DNA from: an uncultured Leptolyngbyaceae cyanobacterium
GTDB taxonomy: Bacteria > Cyanobacteriota > Cyanobacteriia > Leptolyngbyales > Leptolyngbyaceae
Length of the DNA stretch: 64,000 nucleotides
Reading direction: 5' to 3'
Assembly: GCA_938023035.1 (NCBI GenBank)
Contig: CALIDI010000029.1
Location: 53,740-117,739 of the forward strand
In this document: piece by piece, positions 55,640 through 64,000 of the stretch
Layout: the number at the start of each line of letters is the position of its first letter
Position numbering within the stretch: position 1 is the stretch's first letter
Program-made: the position numbers and the translations under genes
The notes under the pieces: generated by a model
What the model saw: the letters and a program-made list of their open reading frames with translations, nothing else
What the model was told of the DNA's origin: nothing
Databases searched by the model: none

Positions 55640-56938
55640 ATGGTTAAAATCTTGCATTTGTCCGATATTCATATGGGGAGTGGGTTGAGCCACGGACGCA
55701 TTAACTCTAATACAGGAATGAACACCCGCCTGGAGGACTTTCGGGATGCCCTGAGTCACTGCATTGACCGAGCGTTGTCTGAGCCAGTGGATCTCGTTTT
55801 ATTTGGGGGAGATGCGTTTCCAGATGCGACCCCCCCTCCCCTAGTACAGGAAGCCTTTGCCAATCAGTTTCGGCGATTAGCGGATGCGGCGATTCCGGCT
55901 GTTTTGTTGGTGGGAAATCATGATCAACATGCCCAGGGGCAGGGAGGTGCGAGTCTTTGCATCTACCGCACGCTGCGGGTGCCGGGGGTGATTGTGGGCG
56001 ATCGCCTGTGCACTCATCGCATTGCCACACGTCAACAGGATGTACAGGTGATTACCCTACCCTGGTTAACCCGTTCTCACTTGCTAACACGCCCAGAAAC
56101 CGAGGGGGTGTCTTTAGGGGAGATTCATCGTCTGCTGCTGGAACGGTTACGAGTGGCACTGGAGGGAGAAATTCGCCAGCTTGACCCTACCCTGCCCACC
56201 ATTTTGCTGGCCCATCTTATGGTTGATAAAGCTCGCTATGGGGCAGAACGCTTTTTGGCGGTGGGTAAGGGGTTTACAGTCCCCCTAGAGTTTCTCACGC
56301 GCCCCCAGTTTGACTATGTGGCGTTGGGGCATGTGCATTCCCATCAGGTGTTGAGTCAGCATCCGCCAGTGGTTTATCCCGGTAGTATTGAGCGCGTAGA
56401 CTTTAGCGAAGAATCAGAAACGAAGGGGTATATCCTTGGAGAAGTAGAGCGTGGACATACTCAGTTTGAGTTTTGTCCGTTACCAGGGCGAACCTTTCGT
56501 ACAATTGAGTGTGATCTGGCGACGGTAGCAGAACCCCAGGCGACTTTGCTGCAAGCGATCGCCGCTAGCCCGATTCAAGATGCTGTGGTGCGGTTAATTT
56601 ATCGTCTCCGCCCAGATCAGGTCGATGCGATTGATAGTACGGCTTTGCACCAGGCCCTGGCGATCGCCCACAGTTATACCATACAGCCGCACCTAACCAG
56701 TCAGTTAGCGCGGCCGCGCATCCCCGAACTGGCTGCCGATATTGGCCTCAATCCGCTAGAGGCGTTGCAAACCTACCTTGCCGAACGCGCCGATTTGCAA
56801 GATTTGCTCCCTGATTTGTTAGCCGCAGCAGAGCAACTGCTGGTAACGGAGCCAGATCCTCCCCTGACACTGGCAGAAGCAACAATTCATTCTTTTCCGG
56901 AGGAGGAGGTTTATCAAACACAGTTACGTCTGTTGTGA
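55640..56938 (+). CDS. sbcD: Exonuclease SbcCD/Mre11-type subunit D
   Basis: A metallophosphoesterase nuclease that processes DNA ends and hairpins with the ATPase SbcC. Motifs: MVKILHLSDIHMGSGLSHGR (DxH), VDLVLFGGDAFPDATPPP (GD), AVLLVGNHDQHAQGQGG (GNHD), TILLAHLMVDKARYGAE, and YVALGHVHSHQVLSQHPPV (GHxH), then VYPGSIERVDFSEESETKGY. I start at the ATG at 55640, the conserved N-terminus; ATG 55613 or earlier would add residues unlike the family. It has about 432 residues. sbcC is not adjacent, as is common in cyanobacteria. Confidence 0.93.
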   Translation: MVKILHLSDIHMGSGLSHGRINSNTGMNTRLEDFRDALSHCIDRALSEPVDLVLFGGDAFPDATPPPLVQEAFANQFRRLADAAIPAVLLVGNHDQHAQGQGGASLCIYRTLRVPGVIVGDRLCTHRIATRQQDVQVITLPWLTRSHLLTRPETEGVSLGEIHRLLLERLRVALEGEIRQLDPTLPTILLAHLMVDKARYGAERFLAVGKGFTVPLEFLTRPQFDYVALGHVHSHQVLSQHPPVVYPGSIERVDFSEESETKGYILGEVERGHTQFEFCPLPGRTFRTIECDLATVAEPQATLLQAIAASPIQDAVVRLIYRLRPDQVDAIDSTALHQALAIAHSYTIQPHLTSQLARPRIPELAADIGLNPLEALQTYLAERADLQDLLPDLLAAAEQLLVTEPDPPLTLAEATIHSFPEEEVYQTQLRLL

Positions 56939-56997
56939 ATGGCGTATGATCCGGCTAGTGTTTTGTTTTTCCACCCTTAAACGTCCATCCTTTTGCC

Positions 56998-58917
56998 ATG
57001 AGCTATTCAGGGGAGCCACCCACCCAAGAAAACCGCCCTATTCGACTGGTTTTGATCGAAGATGATCCCATTTACCAGATGGGGCTGGCAGCTCACTTGG
57101 CCCAATTTCGGGATATGTGGTTAGTGCGACAAGTAGATGCGGGTGCGATCGCTCTGGGAGTGTTGGGCGATCTCCTGGAACAGGCTGGGAGTGACCCGGT
57201 TGTCGGCATTCTCAGCCTGGACTTGCGCGGCCATGGTGAACTGGGCCTAGCCCTCTGTCGGCAGATTCGACAGGCCTACCCGACCCTGCCGTTGGTGTTA
57301 CTGAGCCAGCGACGAGAGCCGGCTTTTTTGGCCGCAGCCTACCAGACTGGGGCAACGGGTTATTGTGATAAGCAACGGGCGATCGCCCAACTGGTGCCCG
57401 CGATTCGACAGGTGGCGGCAGGCCAGTCCTACTGGGCTGATGGAATGGCCTCTATCAGTCAGGCGGTTTTAGCTCGTCCTCCTGTTGCCTCCCCTGCGAT
57501 TGCCCCCGATGAAACAACCCTAGCCGTGTTAAAACGAAATTTGCAGCGATCAGGCTTGCAACAAATTGATGGGGCGATCGCCCAGCTTGAAGCCCAACTG
57601 CGTTACCCTCAGCTTTCCCTCTTAGATGAGTGGGTACTGCTGGGGCGGCGGCGGGAGCTACTCGCCGCCCGTTGGCTACTTCAGCGGCTGCTCAGCAGCC
57701 CCACTAGGGCCAGTATCGCCTTAGAAAGAGAACCCTCTGCAACCGTGCCGGCAGCACCAGTGCAACCCGTTAGCCCCCGTTTTCAGGAGCCGGTTTCTGC
57801 GGCAAGGGCTGAATCAGGCAAACGGATTGAGCTTGCAGGGGCGTCTCCCTTTGGATCGGCTGCTGGCATTATTGCAGCCGCTGCCCCAGACGCCCAGGCA
57901 GCCCCAATGCAACCCGCTGGGGCAAGGGCGATCCGCGTCGTGCAGCTATCGCTATTGCAGACTACCCGTGGGCGGCTACAGTCAAGCCTCCGCAATCTGA
58001 CAGATACCCCCCTGGAAATCGATATTTTACGGGAAGATAAAAAACGCGAATTGCTTCATGTTGTATTGCGGCAATTTGAGTCGGCCTTGGAGGATCTGCG
58101 GTTTTCCCAAGTGCCCCCTGACCAATTAGCCCAGCGTTACCCCAATGTTTTGCGGAATCTCTGGCAGGAGGCATTAACAGAATATCTTGGCAAGTACTCG
58201 ACCTTACCGACTCCCAAGGGGGATGTCCCCCTAGTGGATTATCTGCTGCAAGAGGGCGATCGGGTACAGACTGAAATTCTCAATCAAATTCCCTTTGTTC
58301 CAGAACTTTTTGCCCATCTGCTCTTTCAGGCACCGCTGACTGTCGATGATGCGGTCTATGCTCCTGGCGGCGTAGAGGCGATGACTCGCGCAGAGATGAT
58401 TTTGCATCACCTGCTGCTACAAGTGGCGAATGGGGTAATGCAGCCGCTACTCAATCGTTTTGCCAATATTGAATCTGTGAAACAGACCTTTTTTGACCAG
58501 CGGCTGCTTTCAACCCGTGAGATAGAGCGGTTTCGGAATAACTTATCCTGGAAGTATCGAGCGGAGAAGTACTTTAACGAACCCAAGGCAATTTTTGAAA
58601 GCCGCCATCACCTTTGGGTGCTGCGAGAGGGGGGAATTGGTAAAACCTTGGTTTACGCCCCCCGCAATCAGGAACTGGAGAATCTGACGGGGATTCCCCT
58701 ATTGGTGACGTTGGTCTTAGAAGCACGGGATGCGATCGCCCCGCGCTTACGGGCAGCCATTGCATTTGTGGGCAGTGGGGTGGTGTATGTCTTAACCGAG
58801 GTGATTGGCCGTGGCCTGGGGTTAGTGGGACGGGGCGTATTAAAGGGAATTGGCAACACCTTTCAAGAACCCCGGTTTAACCGGGTGAATCGAGATGGCT
58901 GGCGCGGTCGCTGGTAA
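56998..58917 (+). CDS. Receiver-like domain fused to Ycf55 family domain (DUF3685)
   Basis: A protein of 639 residues. Residues 15-150 are a response-regulator receiver (IRLVLIEDDPIYQMGLAAHL; VVGILSLDLRGHGELGLALC, with a possible phosphoacceptor Asp; ATGYCDKQRAIAQLVPAI, with the Lys). The linker (about 160-310) is rich in Ala and Pro. The C-terminal ~320 residues are the Ycf55/DUF3685 domain (VVQLSLLQTTRGRLQSSLRN; VLRNLWQEALTEYLGKYS; IPFVPELFAHLLFQAPLTV), also encoded in red-algal plastids. Ycf55 has no known activity. It follows sbcD by 60 nt on the same strand and could share its transcript. Confidence 0.85.
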   Translation: MSYSGEPPTQENRPIRLVLIEDDPIYQMGLAAHLAQFRDMWLVRQVDAGAIALGVLGDLLEQAGSDPVVGILSLDLRGHGELGLALCRQIRQAYPTLPLVLLSQRREPAFLAAAYQTGATGYCDKQRAIAQLVPAIRQVAAGQSYWADGMASISQAVLARPPVASPAIAPDETTLAVLKRNLQRSGLQQIDGAIAQLEAQLRYPQLSLLDEWVLLGRRRELLAARWLLQRLLSSPTRASIALEREPSATVPAAPVQPVSPRFQEPVSAARAESGKRIELAGASPFGSAAGIIAAAAPDAQAAPMQPAGARAIRVVQLSLLQTTRGRLQSSLRNLTDTPLEIDILREDKKRELLHVVLRQFESALEDLRFSQVPPDQLAQRYPNVLRNLWQEALTEYLGKYSTLPTPKGDVPLVDYLLQEGDRVQTEILNQIPFVPELFAHLLFQAPLTVDDAVYAPGGVEAMTRAEMILHHLLLQVANGVMQPLLNRFANIESVKQTFFDQRLLSTREIERFRNNLSWKYRAEKYFNEPKAIFESRHHLWVLREGGIGKTLVYAPRNQELENLTGIPLLVTLVLEARDAIAPRLRAAIAFVGSGVVYVLTEVIGRGLGLVGRGVLKGIGNTFQEPRFNRVNRDGWRGRW

Positions 58918-58966
58918 GCCAAGAGGGTAGATTCTCTGGGAATTTGCTCAGCCAAAAGCAGGAGAA

Positions 58967-59725
58967 TTAAGGCGCATTCACCTTACCAAAGCGCCGATCG
59001 CGCTGCTGGTAGTTGATTAGGGCCCGGTGAAATTCTTCCCCATTAAAATCAGGCCAGAGCGTATTGGTAACATAGATTTCGGCGTAGGCCATTTGCCAGA
59101 GTAAAAAATTGCTAATCCGCATTTCACCACTGGTACGAATCAGCAGGTCGGGGTCACAAATCCCAGCGGTGTAAAGGTGGCGCTCAAACACGGCCTGGTC
59201 AATTTCTTCTGGCTCTAATTGCCCGGCCTGTACCTGTGTGGCGATCGCCCGACAGGCTTGCAAAATCTCCTGGCGACCACCGTAATTAGTGGCAACAGTA
59301 AAGCGAATGCCGTGGTTCTTTTGAGTTTCCGTCACGGCCCGCTCAATCTCTGCCTGTAGCGATCGCGGCAACATTACCAAATTGCCAACAAAGCGAATCT
59401 GCACATCTTCTTGCATCATCTCCTGCAATTCTTGCCGCAGTACACGCTCAAACAACGTCATCAAAAACTCGACCTCCTCCGTAGGGCGGCCCCAATTTTC
59501 TGTAGAAAAAGCATAGGCTGTCAATGCCTCAATGCCCCAATCGCGACAACAGCGCAGCAGACTTTTGAGCACATCGACCCCCCGCCGATGCCCCATAATT
59601 CGAGGCAAACCCCGCCGTTTTGCCCAGCGCCCGTTCCCATCCATAATGACCGCCACATGCCGTGGCATTCGCTCTTGCATCAAGTCGGTGGGTAATTCTT
59701 GTAAAGCAAAAGGTTTGGCAGTCAT
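58967..59725 (-). CDS. uppS: Isoprenyl (undecaprenyl) diphosphate synthase, cis-type
   Basis: Elongates farnesyl diphosphate with cis isoprene units to the lipid carrier for peptidoglycan and surface sugars. It has the catalytic [20 protein letters not shown] (Asp29), [40 protein letters not shown] and [20 protein letters not shown] then [12 protein letters not shown], all diagnostic. The ATG at 59725 has TGGAG about 6 nt upstream, so a longer reading to 59761 is not used. 252 residues. It is convergent with the Ycf55-domain gene. Confidence 0.95.
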   Translation of the reverse strand: MTAKPFALQELPTDLMQERMPRHVAVIMDGNGRWAKRRGLPRIMGHRRGVDVLKSLLRCCRDWGIEALTAYAFSTENWGRPTEEVEFLMTLFERVLRQELQEMMQEDVQIRFVGNLVMLPRSLQAEIERAVTETQKNHGIRFTVATNYGGRQEILQACRAIATQVQAGQLEPEEIDQAVFERHLYTAGICDPDLLIRTSGEMRISNFLLWQMAYAEIYVTNTLWPDFNGEEFHRALINYQQRDRRFGKVNAP

Positions 59726-60004
59726 GGATGCTCCACTAGACTCACTGCAATACAACGACAATCAGTGATAGCATACAGGACACAGCTAAGGGAACTCACC
59801 AGTAACACAGAATCCCCCGGTTCTCTTTAATGAATTTTTTTCTAGATGAAATCTGCCGCGATGGCTGGCTAGAATAAGATTAAGTTCCCGAAAAAGGCTG
59901 CCCTCATGGTGAGGGTACCTAGCTAGGGTCTGTCCGATTCCAGAATTCCCCATTTAGAGCAGCCGTTTCGTTGCGGTATTCTTTCATCTGGCTGGCTGTA
60001 TTCG

Positions 60005-60946
60005 ATGCATTCTCCTGTGCTAAAAATTGCCCATCTTTGCAAAAGCTATGGTAATTGGGTTGTCCTAGACGACTTAAATTTAGCGATCGCCCCTGGCGAA
60101 ATCTATGGGCTACTTGGCCCTAATGGAGCCGGTAAAACTACTACCATTAATCTGCTGTGTCATCTGTTGCAGCCAGACAGCGGCACCATTGAGATTGCTG
60201 GGCAACCCCTCTCTGCGGCGACCAAGCAACTCCTCGGCGTTTCTCCCCAAGAGCCGTTACTCTATCGCCAGTTGACGAGTGCTGAAAACCTCGACTTTTT
60301 TGCCAGCCTCTACGGCCTCCGGGGCCGACAAAAACAGCAACGCATTTCAGCTTGCCTCGCAGCCGTACAGTTAGTTGAGCAGGCCCAGCAACGGGTGGAG
60401 ACCTTGAGTGGCGGGATGCAGCGTCGCCTGAGTTTAGCGATCGCCCTGATTCATCAGCCCCCCCTTCTAGTGCTGGACGAACCGACCACCGGCCTGGATA
60501 TTGAGGCCCGTTATCATCTTTGGGAATTGATTCGCCACCTGCAAAGCCAGGGAATCACCATTCTACTGACAACCCACCTGCTGGATGAAGCCGAGCGCCT
60601 CTGCCAGCGCATTGGCATCTTAAAGCAAGGCAAAATCATCGCAGAAGGAACCCTGGCCCAATTGCAGAGTTTAATCGCTGCCCAGGAAATCATCTTGATG
60701 CAAACGCCCGATGAAGCGGCTGCGATCGCTCGGGCCGAGGCCCTTGGTTTTTCTACCCGCCGTTACCAAGGAGACCTAGCCTTTTGGTTACCACAAACCA
60801 TGGAACTTCGAGAAATCTTGGCTCAGTTTGCAGGAATCCCAATCAATGGAGTGACACGCCAACCCATTCGGCTAGAGCATATTTACCTGGAAGTTACCCA
60901 AAATCTATCTGCGCTTCCGCTGGCCTCCCTTAACCCCTCTAGATAG
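60005..60946 (+). CDS. ABC transporter ATP-binding protein (exporter type)
   Basis: A 313-residue ATPase with Walker A YGLLGPNGAGKTTTINLLCH, Q loop SPQEPLLY, signature TLSGGMQRRLSLAIALIHQP, Walker B LLVLDEPTTGLDIEARYHLW, and switch His in TTHLLDEAERLCQRI. The C-terminal ~80 residues (ALGFSTRRYQGDLAFWLPQT) resemble the extra domain of DrrA/CcmA-like (ABC-2) exporter ATPases. It contains no membrane domain, and no permease gene is adjacent, so the partner is elsewhere. The substrate cannot be predicted. It is monocistronic. Confidence 0.9.
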   Translation: MHSPVLKIAHLCKSYGNWVVLDDLNLAIAPGEIYGLLGPNGAGKTTTINLLCHLLQPDSGTIEIAGQPLSAATKQLLGVSPQEPLLYRQLTSAENLDFFASLYGLRGRQKQQRISACLAAVQLVEQAQQRVETLSGGMQRRLSLAIALIHQPPLLVLDEPTTGLDIEARYHLWELIRHLQSQGITILLTTHLLDEAERLCQRIGILKQGKIIAEGTLAQLQSLIAAQEIILMQTPDEAAAIARAEALGFSTRRYQGDLAFWLPQTMELREILAQFAGIPINGVTRQPIRLEHIYLEVTQNLSALPLASLNPSR

Positions 60947-61001
60947 CCTCAACTTAAAAGCACCAGGGCCACAAAGGGAGCTGCATCAAAAGCTATCCCG
61001 C

Positions 61002-61844
61002 CTACATGCCTAGGGGCAAACCCGTTGGCTTGCCCTGCACACTCGTCACCACCCTACCCCACCCAGAAGAACCACCCATATCCCAAAAAATCTGTTGCAT
61101 CGTGTCATAGGTATAGGGGTCAAAAGCTCCACCCACGCCCACATCATAGTTATTGCTGGCTCCATGGCGAGTTCCATAGGGGTCATGCACCAACCAATGC
61201 CGTTGTACCGGGTCATGGCCTACAATCACACAGATATGCCCCGAGCTTTTATAGGCAAACCCCACCACTACCGGAATGCCAGCCCTAAGAGACTCTAGAA
61301 CTTCATTGGCCGACAGGGTGTAGCTAAAGTAGGAGTCAATCCCTAATTCCTTCAAGGCTCGTGTTTGAGCCAGATGGTCTGTTGTGTCTCCATACTTGGC
61401 AACAATGCGCATATAGACCGATTCTGGTTCTGATAAGCCCCTTTCCCGTGCTTGCCTGCTTAACTCACCTTTAAGTAAATAATCAGCCAGCATGGCATTA
61501 CTCGTGGTGTTACATTGTCGCCAACCAGGGCCAAAGATGCGCGTATCATTATCAAGCTGAGAGAAGTATTTAACCGGCAGTTGAATGCGTTGATTTTGCT
61601 CTTCGACATCAATTCTGACATGGGGGGCATACGCATAGACAACCTCTAGTCGGCTGACTTTATCGGCAGCCGGCAGGGGAGAAGCGAGCTTCATGAATAA
61701 GTGTTGATTGCGATCGGGCGCGTAATGAGTCACATGAAAGGTTCGCCCTTTCTCCATATACAACTTTTCTGAATCGGATAAGTCAGTAGAGCCAAGTAAC
61801 TGTTTTTTAAGAAATGTATTTGCTTCTACGAATACTTTTGGCAT
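61002..61844 (-). CDS. C39-like peptidase family protein
   Basis: A protein of 280 residues. Residues 1-85 resemble a small SH3-like or unknown domain (MEKGRTFHVTHYAPDRNQHL; APHVRIDVEEQNQRI). The rest is a papain-fold Peptidase_C39_2 domain: Cys in VKYFSQLDNDTRIFGPGWRQ CNTTSNAML, His in YKSSGHICVIVGHDP, and the following VHDPYGTR. A typical role is cleavage of small peptides or amide bonds, but no substrate is apparent. No signal peptide is seen. The gene is divergent from the TPR-CHAT protein gene, separated by 0.7 kb that includes repeat C copy 3. Confidence 0.82.
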   Translation of the reverse strand: MPKVFVEANTFLKKQLLGSTDLSDSEKLYMEKGRTFHVTHYAPDRNQHLFMKLASPLPAADKVSRLEVVYAYAPHVRIDVEEQNQRIQLPVKYFSQLDNDTRIFGPGWRQCNTTSNAMLADYLLKGELSRQARERGLSEPESVYMRIVAKYGDTTDHLAQTRALKELGIDSYFSYTLSANEVLESLRAGIPVVVGFAYKSSGHICVIVGHDPVQRHWLVHDPYGTRHGASNNYDVGVGGAFDPYTYDTMQQIFWDMGGSSGWGRVVTSVQGKPTGLPLGM

Positions 61845-62533
61845 GTTAGCTGCTCCCGAATAGATAGAACGCCTAAGTCGCTAGAGACAATGAAACGAAA
61901 GATGATGTCAAAGCTAGAAGGGGGCATTTCCTTTGTTTTAGGACAATCCCCCCTTCCCTTTCTGACAAGGAATGATGCCCAATTAACCGATCCGAATAAC
62001 CCCGTTCAATTAGATTTGACAGGCAACGAAACCTCAGAACATTGACGAGTACAGCAAGGCGGAAACTTCTGGAATCGTCTAAGCCACCCGCATCCCCTTT
62101 TCTTGAATGCCCGCTAGGGCTATACCCCTGCTCCCATTGAGTGGGCAGAGAAACCGAATCAACGCCCCTCTCCTGCCTTGGGACTTGGGAGAGGGGTGGG
62201 GAGTGAGGGCGACTGATGCCTGAGTCTACTAGGGTTAAACGATGAAGGTCTGCGACCCGTCACACTATTCCCGACAGCGCCCTCGTACCTATTCATCATG
62301 TCTGCCCGTTGTCTGACTGGCAAAGGAATTGGAATGTTCTGTTACATTAAAAGTGCCCGTAGGGATTAATCAGCATAGACCCCTGATTGAGAGTAGGATG
62401 TCAGCCCCTCGCCCCCCCTCAAACCACAACCTGGCGCGAAATTCTCTATCGAAGCGTTCTCGCCGATGTTGCATAGGTTCCTAGAGCGGGGGAGGTATAA
62501 AGAGGTGTAACCTGCTTTGCTAATCGGGAGATC
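61845..62533. other. Intergenic region with repeat C and a hairpin-rich segment
   Basis: About 690 nt, holding repeat C copy 3 (62087-62222). No gene and no clear start for the following CHAT frame could be found. Confidence 0.4.
62087..62222 (-). repeat. Repeat family C, copy 3
   Basis: On the minus strand this reads CGCCCTCACTCCCC, CTCTGCCCACTCAATGGG, TATAGCCCTAGCGGGC, ATTCAAGAAAAGGGGATGC. It is homologous over about 130 nt to 22095-22220. Confidence 0.65.
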
Positions 62534-64000
62534 TTGCCTGCCGCCGCCCAGACCACCCAGACCCCTCGGGCCGAGGCCATCAAGCTGAACAAGGAAGGGG
62601 TACAGCTATGGCAGCGGGGAGACCTGAGAGCAGCCCTGGAAAAATTTGAGCAAGCGTTGAAGCTCACCCGCGAGATCAAAGACCGACAAGGTGAAGGCAC
62701 CACCCTCCACAATATTGGCTACCTGCTGGCCGCTCAGCAGCAACCCGAGCTGGCCATTGTTTTTCTCAAGCACTCTGTCCGTACCTGGGAGACGATTCGG
62801 GAAGCATTGCGCACCTTGCCCCGGGAGCAGCAGCAATCTTATACGGATACCGTTGCCAGTACCTACCGGCGGTTGGCGGATCTGCTGCAACAAGACCGGG
62901 TGCTGGAGGCCCAGCAGATGCTGGAACTCCTCAAACTGCAAGAATTGGAACAGTACCTGCGCAATGTCCGCGGCCCTGGCACCCCCCCCGATGCACCCCC
63001 CCTGCGGCGCACGGTCAACAACCGGAAGCGGGAGGACCTCAACCGCGCCATTGTCGAGTACCGCGCTGCCCTGGGTCGCCCTGGCAGTGAGGCCCAGCCC
63101 CTGGCCCACCAACTCTACACCTGGTTAATCAAACCCCTGGAAGCGGACTTGCAGCAGGCCCGACCCAAAACGATGATCTATGCCCCCAATGGCCCTCTGC
63201 GCTACACTCCCTTGGCGGCGCTGCACGATGGTCAGCAGTGGTTGATTCAGCGCTATGGCGTTAACAACATCACTGCCTGCTCGGTGACTGATTTCCATAC
63301 GCTCCCGGCGCAACAACCGCGCATTGTGGCGGGGGCCTATGGCACCCAGGAAACCACGGTAACGGTGGGCGGTGAGGCCTTTCGCTTTGGCGGGCTGCCC
63401 GCCGCTAGCAAGGAAGTGAAAACTCTGACGGCGATGATTCCCGGGACGGTGGGGCTGTTTGACCGCGACTTTAACCGCCCGGCCTTGCTCCCTCGGCTCA
63501 ACAGTTTTACTATTCTGCACTTGGCGACCCACGGCAAGGTGGTGGGGGGCCGAGCGGAGCAGTCGTTCCTTCTGTTTGGCAATGCCCCGACGGATGTGGT
63601 CACCTTGGATGAGGTCAAAGACGTGACTCTGAAAAATGTGGACTTGGTGGTGCTGAGTGCTTGCGAAACGGGGCTGGGCGGTAAGCTGGGCAATGGGGAA
63701 GAAGTTTTGGGTCTGGGTTACCAGTTGCAGCGGGCGGGAGCGAGAGCGGCGATCGCCTCCCTCTGGCAAGTGAATGATGGCGGCACTCAGGTGTTGATGA
63801 ATGCCTTTTATGGGGTACTGCAGCGGGGTATGACCAAAGCCGCTGCCCTGCAAGCGGCCCAGCAGGCGTTGATTACTGGAAATTTCACCCCGGTTGGGGG
63901 CCGGCGCTCAGATATTGAACTGGTCGATAGCCGCACTGGCCAACCCCGGACGGTGAGCCTGGATACGCTGCAACATCCCTATTACTGGTCGCCGTTTATT
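62534..64000 (+). CDS. TPR-CHAT caspase-like protein (N-terminus unclear, C-terminus cut by window end)
   Basis: The frame is open from about 62500 to the window end. N-terminal TPR-like repeats read NKEGVQLWQRGDLRAALEKF then EQALKLTREIKDRQGEGTTL and LAIVFLKHSVRTWETIREAL. The C-terminal CHAT domain has the His-Cys dyad in ILHLATHGKVVGGRAEQSFL and VVLSACETGLGGKLGNGEEV, then QLQRAGARAAIASLWQVNDG. There is no ATG, signal peptide or ribosome site before the TPRs. The TTG at 62534 is a guess, so the N-terminus may be lost or broken. GC content and C-rich codons exceed the neighbours. Cyanobacterial TPR-CHAT proteins are common, and their targets are mostly unknown. Confidence 0.8.
   Translation, partial: MPAAAQTTQTPRAEAIKLNKEGVQLWQRGDLRAALEKFEQALKLTREIKDRQGEGTTLHNIGYLLAAQQQPELAIVFLKHSVRTWETIREALRTLPREQQQSYTDTVASTYRRLADLLQQDRVLEAQQMLELLKLQELEQYLRNVRGPGTPPDAPPLRRTVNNRKREDLNRAIVEYRAALGRPGSEAQPLAHQLYTWLIKPLEADLQQARPKTMIYAPNGPLRYTPLAALHDGQQWLIQRYGVNNITACSVTDFHTLPAQQPRIVAGAYGTQETTVTVGGEAFRFGGLPAASKEVKTLTAMIPGTVGLFDRDFNRPALLPRLNSFTILHLATHGKVVGGRAEQSFLLFGNAPTDVVTLDEVKDVTLKNVDLVVLSACETGLGGKLGNGEEVLGLGYQLQRAGARAAIASLWQVNDGGTQVLMNAFYGVLQRGMTKAAALQAAQQALITGNFTPVGGRRSDIELVDSRTGQPRTVSLDTLQHPYYWSPFI

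Noticed and set aside
62606..63853. Two long minus-strand frames opposite the CHAT gene
   Set aside because: They are antisense shadows of a GC-rich gene; the plus-strand frame contains the CHAT motifs.
61002..64000. CRISPR-linked protease or defence island (C39 peptidase plus TPR-CHAT)
   Set aside because: No cas, nuclease or restriction genes; both families are common in ordinary cyanobacterial loci.

Overview
The window is chromosomal DNA from an oxygenic cyanobacterium. The evidence is direct: psaM (photosystem I), psb27 (photosystem II assembly), a tocopherol methyltransferase, a Vipp1/PspA protein, a solanesyl diphosphate synthase, Ycf36 and Ycf55 family proteins, and very many GCGATCGC (HIP1) octamers. 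The dispersed non-coding repeats fit a repeat-rich Leptolyngbya-like genome, but I cannot name the genus.

Layout. 0-8.5 kb: truncated murA, tRNA-Leu(CAG), an rRNA/tRNA 2'-O-methyltransferase, lpdA, a LuxR-type regulator, an unknown conserved protein and ruvA. 8.9-14.5 kb: a nucleotide-sugar epimerase, a DM13 protein, an exbB-exbD-exbD operon and psb27. 14.8-19.6 kb: a gamma-tocopherol methyltransferase, two tandem SRPBCC proteins, an orphan sugar ABC permease, glcD and the tiny psaM gene. 19.9-23.5 kb: an SH3b secreted protein, a membrane-anchored esterase, and a second SH3b copy broken by an in-frame TGA. 24-42 kb: a signalling island of nine proteins. 42.7-53.5 kb: a small membrane protein, moaB, vipp1/pspA, ycf36, a copper ATPase with its Atx1-like chaperone, sds, a PPP phosphatase, a DUF1995 protein and gap1. 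54-64 kb: recF, sbcD, a receiver-Ycf55 protein, uppS, an ABC ATPase, a C39-like peptidase and a truncated TPR-CHAT protein.

The most distinctive region is the signalling island. It holds an OmpR-type regulator with HPt and second receiver domains, a CheY, two paralogous membrane histidine kinases, a HisKA-EAL fusion, two receiver-kinases, a 1340-residue CBS/GAF/PAS hybrid kinase, and a dCache-HAMP-HisKA protein with no ATPase domain. Three of these proteins share a C-terminal helical tail of about 65 residues that I cannot assign to a named domain. Two others keep the phosphoacceptor helix but have no kinase domain. I infer a branched phosphorelay with a c-di-GMP output.

The intergenic regions carry at least six families of short, mostly palindromic, dispersed repeats (called A-F here). 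At least one shows compensatory changes in its terminal inverted repeats, and one forms the leader of ruvA. I see no transposase, CRISPR array, phage or rRNA.
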